This document shows, piece by piece, positions 57,365 through 64,000 of a stretch of 64,000 nt of DNA. The stretch comes from Fundicoccus culcitae. Lineage in GTDB: Bacteria; Bacillota; Bacilli; Lactobacillales; Aerococcaceae. Location of the stretch: contig NZ_CP102453.1 in the NCBI RefSeq assembly GCF_024661895.1, forward strand, positions 2,232,001 through 2,296,000. The letters run 5' to 3'. A program made the position numbers and the translations under genes. The notes beneath the pieces are model-generated. The model was not told the DNA's origin. It saw only the letters and a program-made list of their open reading frames with translations, and did no database searches. Each line of letters starts with the position of its first letter. Positions within the stretch are counted from its first letter, which is position 1.

Positions 57365-58215
57365 TCCCCCGCCAAATGACGGTTGGTTTGGCGGTCAAAC
57401 AAGTTGCCCCCGCCAAATGGAATGTGGTTTGGCGGTCACTGCTGTTACGCCCGCCAAATGAAGGTTGGTTTGGCTGTCACTGGTAAGTGGGAAGTGCATG
57501 ACAAGTCATTTACGATAATTTTGATCAAATAACCTAACTTGCCGGACGACAATATCAGCTGACATCCGGCAAGTCCGTTTGCCGGCCTTCCCTTGGAAAC
57601 GACGACCGGCAAATTGTAGCGATAGGGTGAAAATGTGCAAAATGCGGACGACAATATCAGCTGACATCCGGCAAGTCCGTTTGCCGGCCTTCCCGTTAAA
57701 ACGACGACCGGCAAGTTGGAACGATAGGGTGAAAATGCGCAAAAGGCGGACGACAATATCATTTGACATCCGGCAAGTTCATTTGCCGGCCTTCCCTTGG
57801 AAATGACGACCGGCAAGTTGGAGCGATAAGATGTAAAAGCCAAACGTGAGACGACGATTTCAGCTGAGCCCGCCAAATGAATCCCGGTTTGGCGGTCACT
57901 GGTGTTACGCCCGCCAAACGAAGTCCCGTTTGGCCGCGTTTAACCCGATAGCTGGCGAGGGAGTAGGTGAGCATCGCCACCTAAGTTGATAGATGGCGAG
58001 GGAATAGCTAACCATCGCCACCTAAGTTAATAGCTGGCGAAGAGAAGGGTGAGCATCGCCACCAATTTTAATAGCTGGCGATGAGAAGGGTAGGCATCGC
58101 CATCAATCCAACCATATAGCGTCTTAATGCCACAGACCCATCATCCATATGACAATAAAGCAACTCGATACATACAGAAACCAAGGCTAGCCCTAGGTTT
58201 TGGTCATAGCTAAAC
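57365..58215. repeat. Modular hairpin repeat locus 3 (modules B-A-B-C-X)
   Basis: The layout repeats locus 2. Module B is at about 57368-57480, then a linker. Module A subunits of ~107 bp (with CGACGACCGGCAA) run about 57540-57840. Another B pair lies at about 57870-57930, module C at about 57950-58100 and module X at about 58110-58215. The remaining 58216-58590 is AT-rich with no gene; the promoter of the next operon should be near 58560. Confidence 0.85.
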
Positions 58216-58618
58216 ACACCCTCAGAACTTTCCTCAGCGCCCACAAAATATTTTATTATTTTTAACAAATTCCCCGATACCCTTCTTGTATATTCAACCA
58301 TTGAGAAAAAGCAACAGATAAATAAATAAAATAATAATATTACTCAGAATCCCCCCATCGCCTCAAACGCAGTAAACATCAACTCAAAAAACAGAATAAG
58401 CCCCACAAACCACGGAATCCACATAAAAAATCAACCACCCCCAACACTCACCAAACCACAACTAAGACTTAATTGAAATATAAATAAAATAACAACATCA
58501 ATGCGTATCATTTGATTCAACCCACTTGCCGTGTTAAGGTAATACCATAGCCAACACAATAAACTTGTCGTATATTGATTGGTATATTGTGTGATATTTA
58601 TTAGAAGGAGAGATGTTT

Positions 58619-59956
58619 ATGAGTCAAAAAGCTTTAAGATGGTTTTTCCCAGGGGTTGCCCTGTTGATGTTTGGGACCTTCTTAATGGCTTTGTTGTCGC
58701 AATATATACCGCCAAACTTCACGGAGTTACTATCAAACGTCACGGGGACGCTATCGTTTTGCATTATGTTAACTCTCGTCCTAATTGCCGTCCGACCCAA
58801 AGCCATCGAACGTCGCCTCGGCTTAACTAATATGTATGAAGTCCATGCTTGGATGGCCATGGTACTGCCGGTAACACTCGCAATCCATGTCTTCATCCGT
58901 TGGAGCGGGCTGGAAAATGTGCTAACACTGAATTTAACCAACACATCCATTCTGGGCTACGTCGGACTCACCTCGCTCATCATCGTGATGTTAACCGGGA
59001 TATTCGTCCTTTCAGACACCATCATCAAAAAATCTAAGCAACTAATGAACCTCAAAAACAAAGCCAACCGGAACTTCCATCTGTGGCTACACCGCCTAGC
59101 CATCGTTAGCATTGTCGGGATCCACTTCCATGTCTACAACGTGGAGTACCTTTTAGACAATACGCCATTCCGCCTGCTAGCGACCGTCTATACCGTCCTC
59201 GTCTTAGGTTGGTACGCCATCTACAAAATCCGCTTAGCGCGCCTGCCGAAATACCAAGTCATCCGCACCCATCAACCGTCGCCCAAGATTCATGAAATTG
59301 AACTGCAACCGACAAAAGGCGACCGTATGGACTACCAAGCCGGCCAATTTGGCTTCTTCCGCTTCGTGGATTCGCAAGTTTCCAGCGAAGCCCATCCGTT
59401 TTCCTTTGCCAGTTCGCCGACCCGCAACCAAGACACCATCATTGTGATGATCCAGGAAGACGGCGATTTCACTAGCACACTGGCTAACGTCAAAGAGGGC
59501 GATCAAGTTACCATCGAAGGCCCTTACGGTGATTTTTACCCAGCGGAGGTCCGCGATTCCAACGAGCCCATGGTGCTCCTGTCCGGCGGCATCGGCCTGA
59601 CCCCTAGCCTGAGCGTCCTGCGCGAGGAAATCGCCCAAAATTCCGACCGCCGCATCGTCTTTATTTGGGGCGTCGGTTATGAAGACCAACTCATGTTTTA
59701 CGACCAATTAAAAGACCTTTCGAATAAATATCCCAACTTCTCACACCATATTATCTTTAGTGAAGAAGAAGTTGACGGCTTCCCACACGGCTTTGTCGAT
59801 AATGATTTTATCCATGCCGAAGGATTGGAAGAGTTTTACCAAACTGCCACCTGGCACGTCTGTGGTCCGCCACCCATGCTAGAGGCCGCCAAAAGTTTAT
59901 TAGCCGAAAACAATGTGACCGAAGATCAACTCAACATCGAAGAATTTGCATTTTAA
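58619..59956 (+). CDS. Ferric-reductase-like transmembrane flavoprotein
   Basis: A 445-residue membrane oxidoreductase. The first ~215 residues contain about six helices with putative haem histidines (EVHAWMAMV, LAIHVFIRW, WLHRLAIVSIVGIHFHVY). The cytoplasmic part is a ferredoxin-NADP-reductase module: an FAD motif (HPFSFASSP), GDQVTIEGPYGDFYP, the NAD motif LLSGGIGLTPSLSVLRE and the C-terminal WHVCGPPPM. It probably transfers electrons from NAD(P)H across the membrane to ferric iron, oxygen or a quinone. ATG 58619 is 9 bases from AAGGAG; ATG 58613 is too close. The SDR gene follows. Confidence 0.88.
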   Translation: MSQKALRWFFPGVALLMFGTFLMALLSQYIPPNFTELLSNVTGTLSFCIMLTLVLIAVRPKAIERRLGLTNMYEVHAWMAMVLPVTLAIHVFIRWSGLENVLTLNLTNTSILGYVGLTSLIIVMLTGIFVLSDTIIKKSKQLMNLKNKANRNFHLWLHRLAIVSIVGIHFHVYNVEYLLDNTPFRLLATVYTVLVLGWYAIYKIRLARLPKYQVIRTHQPSPKIHEIELQPTKGDRMDYQAGQFGFFRFVDSQVSSEAHPFSFASSPTRNQDTIIVMIQEDGDFTSTLANVKEGDQVTIEGPYGDFYPAEVRDSNEPMVLLSGGIGLTPSLSVLREEIAQNSDRRIVFIWGVGYEDQLMFYDQLKDLSNKYPNFSHHIIFSEEEVDGFPHGFVDNDFIHAEGLEEFYQTATWHVCGPPPMLEAAKSLLAENNVTEDQLNIEEFAF

Positions 59957-59969
59957 AGGAGAATTCATT

Positions 59970-60737
59970 ATTAATACATTAAACGAAAAAGTAGCTATTA
60001 TTACAGGTGCCGCCGGCGGGATTGGCATCGCAGCCGCCGAGTTATTCTTAAAAGAAGGCGCCAAAGTCGCTTTAGTTGACCTATCCGAAGACGCTTTAAA
60101 TGAAGCAGTCGAATCACTCAACAATTCCGACAATATTCTAGCCATTACGGCTGACGTCACCAAAGAAGCCGACGTTAAAAACTACGTAGCTAAAATCAAA
60201 GACACCTTTGGACGCGTAGATATTTTATTCAACAATGCCGGTATCACGGGCAAGCCAACGGATCTTATGGACATCAAACTGGAAGACTTTGAAAATGTGT
60301 TGGCCATCAATACCACCGGTGTCTTCCTAGGCTTGAAACATGTGCTGCCACTGATGACTAAGCAGGGAAGCGGGAGTGTCATCAACACCTCTTCCGTGGA
60401 CGGCTTAAGAGGTTCCCCAGGTCTATCACCCTACAGTGCATCCAAGCATGCAGTGGTCGGCTTAACCAAAACCGCTGCCCTTGAAGTCGCCGAACACGGT
60501 GTCCGCGTGAATTCCATCCACCCATCACCGGTCGACACGACCATGATGGAAGGCGTTGAAGCCGGACAAGAAGATGCCGCAGGTGCAAGGAAAAACTTTG
60601 AGGCAACCATTCCACTCGGCCGCTACGCCGACGCCGAACACATCGCCCAACTCGTCTTATTCCTAGCATCCGACGACAGCGAGTTCATCACCGGCTCCCA
60701 ATACCGCGTCGACGGCGGCATGGGCGCCCAACAATAG
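59970..60737 (+). CDS. Short-chain dehydrogenase/reductase with a non-standard start (ATT)
   Basis: A ~255-residue SDR. The NAD site is AIITGAAGGIGIAAAELF, NNAG is in ILFNNAGITG, and the catalytic residues are Ser in VINTSSVDG and YSASK in SPYSASKHAVVG. The C-terminal words are VNSIHPSPVDT and ITGSQYRVDGGMG. There is no ATG/GTG/TTG after the ribosome site AAAGGAG (59955-59961). The codon at the right distance is ATT 59970, or ATT 59967. The only standard start in frame is a TTG at 59946, upstream of the site and inside the previous gene. It follows the flavoprotein gene as one operon. Confidence 0.85.
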   Translation: MNTLNEKVAIITGAAGGIGIAAAELFLKEGAKVALVDLSEDALNEAVESLNNSDNILAITADVTKEADVKNYVAKIKDTFGRVDILFNNAGITGKPTDLMDIKLEDFENVLAINTTGVFLGLKHVLPLMTKQGSGSVINTSSVDGLRGSPGLSPYSASKHAVVGLTKTAALEVAEHGVRVNSIHPSPVDTTMMEGVEAGQEDAAGARKNFEATIPLGRYADAEHIAQLVLFLASDDSEFITGSQYRVDGGMGAQQ

Positions 60738-60748
60738 AGAACCAATAG

Positions 60749-60772
60749 ACTCTCCCACGTGGAGAGTTTTTT
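60749..60772 (+). terminator. Terminator after the SDR
   Basis: ACTCTCC/GGAGAGT stem with a 5-base loop and a TTTTT tail. Confidence 0.9.
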
Positions 60773-60959
60773 CATTTACCCCTTGGGTTGCAGTGCGAGG
60801 CGGCGCAAACGGATAGCCTCGTTTCCTGCTTACTTTTCACCCGGATTTTGGCCAGAATAGGGCTATTCTGTCTTTTGCTTCAAGAGCAGATGTCAGATTA
60901 AGGCTATTCTGTCATTTGCAGTACGAGCAGATGACAGATTAAGGCTAATCGGTCACACA

Positions 60960-61145
60960 TTTCCCACTTAGGTTCGCGCACACAACAACCGCTCCGATAT
61001 GTGAGCGCCCCTAGTCGCGCACACAACAACCGCCCCGATATGTGAGCGCCCCCCCCCCCCCCGTCGCGCACACAACAACTGCCCCGATATGTGAGCGCCC
61101 CCTGTCGCGCACACAACAACCGCCCCAATATGTAAGCGCGCCTCA
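60960..61145. repeat. Hairpin array, module G (four units) with a C14 tract
   Basis: Units of about 40 bp with GCGCACACAACAAC...GATATGTGAGCGC arms form hairpins. Unit junctions are C-rich, and one holds an uninterrupted run of 14 C (61049-61062). Related units recur at 62925-63115. Just upstream (about 60850-60950) two copies of a CTATTCTGTC...GAGCAGATG word form another small repeat. No gene in 60773-61375. Confidence 0.85.
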
Positions 61146-61375
61146 CTCAGATAAGTGAAAAATAGTTAGAACTAGCTATACTATCCAGCTAAACGAATAG
61201 CCGTTTGGCGGCCTTCGGCCTTCCACCTCCCACCTCTCACTGAATCCCCGCCACATAATCCTCCCCAACTTGCACCCGCCCAATAATCGTTGAAAACATA
61301 ATAATAATGTATACTATAAATACAACAACAAACAACATAAAATGGGGTGATGCCACTACAGCCCCTAAAAGAATA

Positions 61376-62083
61376 ATGACTAAAACTAATCTGCAGGACT
61401 GGGGGAATCGCAATCACATGAAGCAGAGATATTTACAGGATGTTTTGATACGGATGGCGTACAATTCAAGCGGTATTGAGGGCAATACAATAAGTCTGGC
61501 CGAAACCGGCACAATTTTTTTAGAGGGCAGCTTGCCGAGCGGGCGTCAAAGTGTACAGGCGTTTTATGAGATTGTTAACCATAAACAGACATTTAGCTAT
61601 ATGCTGGATTAACTTAAAGATGACACTCCATTAAGTCTAAGCATGATTAAAGATTTTCACCGTTTATTAACTGATCGCTTGCAGCATGACAGTGGCCAAT
61701 TCAAGACAGAGCAAAATGCAATCATAGGAGCAAGGTTCACAACAGCGACACCACAGGAAACGCCACAATTAATGCAACAATGGACCGATAACACCACCTA
61801 CCGACTAGACAGCGCCGAATCAGAACAAGAACAACTGAAAATATTATCAGACACTCATATTCAATTTGAGCAAATACATCCTTTTTCAGACGGTAACGGC
61901 CGCACGGGGCGCATTTTGCTGCTGCACCTTAGCTTACATCACCTTAAAGCCCCGATTATCATAAACAAGGACGACAGAACCCCATATATCGAGGCGCTAA
62001 CGAACAATGACACCCATGCACTAACAACTATTTTGAGAACGTCCATCGAATACGAAAAAAACCGCATGACACAATTCAATTAA
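61376..62083 (+). pseudogene. Fic-domain AMPylation protein broken by one TAA
   Basis: Fic proteins transfer AMP or related groups to target proteins. The catalytic motif is intact, HPFSDGNGRTGR (about residues 173-184). An N-terminal inhibitory-type motif SSGIEGN is present. A single TAA (61610-61612) interrupts the frame between FSYMLD and LKDDTPLSLSMIKDFH, where relatives would have Glu or another sense codon. Both halves are in the same frame. I place the start at ATG 61376; an earlier in-frame start is possible. Probably a recent inactivation. Confidence 0.82.
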
Positions 62084-62123
62084 CCCCCTAATAAATATCA
62101 CAATATAAAAAAAGGAGCCCATC

Positions 62124-62435
62124 ATGGATTATCTAAAAGTTGAATTTTTTGTACCCCAAGAACACCTAGCAACCATTATTGAAGCCCTCAATCAAGCCGG
62201 CTTCCTACGCGAAGGCAATTACGATTACTGCTACGCCTACACACCCGTCAAAGGCCACTTCCGCCCATTGGATAATGCGCAACCCTTTATCGGTCAAACC
62301 AATGTGATTGAAGAGGTGGATGAAGTCAAAGTCGAATTTCGCATCGAAAGCCAGAATCAGACTCTCACTTTAGAACTAATCAAGCAGCACCACCCCTACG
62401 AAGTACCCGTCATCAATTTTATGCGGTTGGTTTAA
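62124..62435 (+). CDS. Stand-alone YqfO/NIF3-like (CutA-fold) domain protein
   Basis: A 103-residue protein resembling the CutA-like domain inserted in YqfO/NIF3 proteins: LKVEFFVPQEHLATIIEALNQAGF, GNYDYCYAYTPVKGHFRPLDNAQPFIG, and HHPYEVPVINFMRL. As a separate protein it could be a small trimeric ligand- or metal-binding regulator. Start ATG 62124 behind AAAAGGAG. It lies 41 bases after the Fic remnant and has no other partners. The function is uncertain even for the full-length family. Confidence 0.8.
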   Translation: MDYLKVEFFVPQEHLATIIEALNQAGFLREGNYDYCYAYTPVKGHFRPLDNAQPFIGQTNVIEEVDEVKVEFRIESQNQTLTLELIKQHHPYEVPVINFMRLV

Positions 62436-62454
62436 ACAAGTGCATAATAAAGCG

Positions 62455-62770
62455 CCTTAATACCAGCAAGTCTTATGATTTGCAAAACGCGTATATGGAA
62501 CTGATAAAACGCTATATGCGAATGCCAAACGCGTATATGGAAACCATAAAACGCTATATGCGAATGGCAACCGCATAGTAAGCCCTCAATGCCAAACGCA
62601 TTATAGTAAACCTCAAATACTATAACGCGATTAACAACCGCATTATAGTAAACCCCAAATACTATAACGCGATTACCGAACGCATTATAGTAAACCCCAA
62701 TTACTATAACGCGATTACCAAACGCATTATAGTAAATCCCAAATACTATAACGCGTTTCACAAATGGATT
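62455..62770. repeat. Hairpin repeat modules D and E, second locus
   Basis: Same order as at 48520: an X-like end (TTATGATTTGCAAAAC), two D units (CGCGTATATGGAA...CGCTATATGCG) and four E units (CGCATTATAGTAAACC...ACTATAACGCG). Units differ between the two loci by scattered substitutions but keep both arms, so the hairpins are preserved. Confidence 0.85.
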
Positions 62771-62924
62771 GAAAAATAAATAATTTACCAAGATAAAGTC
62801 ATTAATACACCAAAAACGCGGTTGGTTACTTCCAACTTACCCACCCGCGCCCCACTAGCACCAGCCCCAACCAGCCCGCGCACACAAGAAGCGTCGTTTC
62901 TTGTGTGCGCCTCAGTTCACGCTC

Positions 62925-63115
62925 ACAACAACTGCCCCGATATGTGAGCGCCTCATCCCGCGCTCACAACAACTGCCCCGATATGTGAGCGCCTTATCCC
63001 GCGCTCACAACAACTGCCCCAATATGTGAGCGCCTCATCCCGCGCTCACAACAACCGCCCTAATATGTGTGCGCCTCATCCTGCGCTCACAACAACCGCC
63101 CCAATATGTGTGCGC
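62925..63115. repeat. Hairpin array, module G, second locus (five units)
   Basis: About five units of ~40 bp with GCGCTCACAACAACTGCCCC and ATATGTGAGCGCC arms. Arm changes are compensated in part: GTGAGCGC becomes GTGTGCGC in the later units. No gene is present between 62436 and 63197. Confidence 0.85.
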
Positions 63116-63197
63116 CCCACCCCCCTCATTGAATTCCCCCCCAATCCGCTATATAATAAACCTAAAATGAAAATACCATGAGAGGAATTAACCAACC

Positions 63198-64000
63198 ATG
63201 AAATTAGCGACAGACATTGGGGGCACCTTCACCGATCTCGTCTACATCGATGATACAACCGGTCAAATACAGACACATAAAAGTGCCACCACACCAGCAG
63301 CCTACGAACAAGGCGTCTTAAACGCCATTCAAGAAGCGGGGCTCCTTAACAACGCTGACGTAGAGATATTTATTCATGGGACGACCGTTATTATTAACAC
63401 GCTCACGGAAAGAAAAGGCGTTAAAACGGGCCTAATCACCACCAAAGGATTCAAAGACGTCTTAGAAATCGGCAGGGGGAATCGACCAGACTTATTTAAT
63501 GTTAAATACCAAAAACCAAAGCCGTTCATTCCGCGCTACCTCAGACTAGAAGTGGACGAACGCCTCAACTATAAGGGGGACATTCTCACCCCGCTCGACG
63601 AACAACAAATCGACCAAGCCATCGCTCATTTTAAACGCGAAAAAGTGCAAGCCATCGCGGTTTCCTACCTGCATTCTTACATTAACCCGACGCATGAACA
63701 ACAAACCATCGAATGGATCAAAGCCAAGTGGCCGGAAGTAACAGTGACCGCTTCGCACGAGATTACCCGTGAGTGGCGCGAATACGAACGCACCAACACC
63801 ACGGCACTCAACGCCTATGTGAAACCCATCGCCAATTCTTACCTAGACAAATTAGACCAAGAACTCAACAATCACATCCAAGTCAAGCAAGAATTTGTGA
63901 TGCAATCCAACGGCGGTACGACCACCTTCGCAGACGCCAAAGAAACGCCCATCACCATGGTGGAATCAGGACCGGCCGCAGGGATTTATGGCGCCGCCGC
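63198..64000 (+). CDS. Hydantoinase/oxoprolinase A family protein (HyuA), N-terminal part
   Basis: The first ~267 residues of a hydantoinase-A/5-oxoprolinase-type ATP-dependent enzyme, truncated by the window end. It starts MKLATDIGGTFTDLVYIDD, the phosphate-binding DIGGTFTD signature. The later parts are FIHGTTVIINTLTERKGVKTGLIT, EIGRGNRPDLF, SHEITREWREYERTNTTALNAY and MQSNGGTTTF, then VESGPAAGIYGA. Relatives pair with a HyuB subunit that would lie downstream. The substrate (hydantoin, oxoproline or acetone-type compounds) cannot be told from this part. Confidence 0.92.
   Translation, partial: MKLATDIGGTFTDLVYIDDTTGQIQTHKSATTPAAYEQGVLNAIQEAGLLNNADVEIFIHGTTVIINTLTERKGVKTGLITTKGFKDVLEIGRGNRPDLFNVKYQKPKPFIPRYLRLEVDERLNYKGDILTPLDEQQIDQAIAHFKREKVQAIAVSYLHSYINPTHEQQTIEWIKAKWPEVTVTASHEITREWREYERTNTTALNAYVKPIANSYLDKLDQELNNHIQVKQEFVMQSNGGTTTFADAKETPITMVESGPAAGIYGAA

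Noticed and set aside
61004..63115. Possible CRISPR array in module G
   Set aside because: The sequence between arms is nearly constant and the units are hairpins with C-rich junctions; no spacer-like diversity.

Overview
The window looks like a low-to-moderate GC Gram-positive genome of the order Lactobacillales. An Aerococcaceae relative (Aerococcus, Facklamia or similar) is my best guess from gene content. This is inference: there is no rRNA or marker gene here to settle it. Support comes from a copYAZB-type copper operon, PTS fructose and beta-glucoside operons, strong AGGAGG-like ribosome binding sites and many TTG/GTG starts.

Positions 1-33.3 kb form a large AT-rich accessory island that resembles a composite staphylococcal-cassette-chromosome (SCC) element outside the staphylococci. 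Its left part, on the minus strand, carries the SCC core in transcription order: a RadC/JAB protein, two small proteins, a DUF1643 protein, an unknown 405-residue protein, an unknown 143-residue protein, a Cch-like DUF927 ATPase, a 37-residue ORF, a CcrA-like recombinase, an unknown 167-residue protein and a CcrB-like recombinase that runs off the left edge. A complete type I restriction-modification operon (hsdM, hsdS, hsdR) is divergent from it. Three copies of a ~63-bp repeat at 14.92, 18.97 and 33.26 kb, all in one orientation, look like decayed 3' ends of rlmH, the SCC attachment gene. They would divide the island into a recombinase plus R-M cassette, a photolyase plus multicopper oxidase segment, and a copper cassette. 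The copper cassette holds a RhuM protein, an esterase, a broken copB, copY, copA, copZ, copB, an adenylate-kinase-like gene, lgt, a SHOCT protein, a NusG-II remnant and an IS30 element. Many cargo genes are decaying: photolyase, copA, first copB, NusG-II and the IS30 transposase.

From about 34.5 kb to the end the window looks like chromosomal backbone: yebC, an L,D-transpeptidase, an Amt-family transporter with an FAD oxidoreductase and a methyltransferase, a GntR-controlled beta-glucoside operon, an S9 peptidase, a solute-binding protein, a DeoR-fruK-fruA operon, a ferric-reductase-like flavoprotein with an SDR, a broken Fic gene, a YqfO-like protein and the start of a hydantoinase A gene. 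Intergenic regions here are packed with tandem hairpin-forming repeats of at least seven families arranged as reusable modules.

A second genome-specific signal is the 10-mer AATAAATATC. It occurs 11 times between 35 and 64 kb, on both strands and in both coding and intergenic DNA. I found no copy in the 34 kb island. That distribution fits a backbone-specific marker word such as an uptake-type sequence, and it independently marks the island as foreign.
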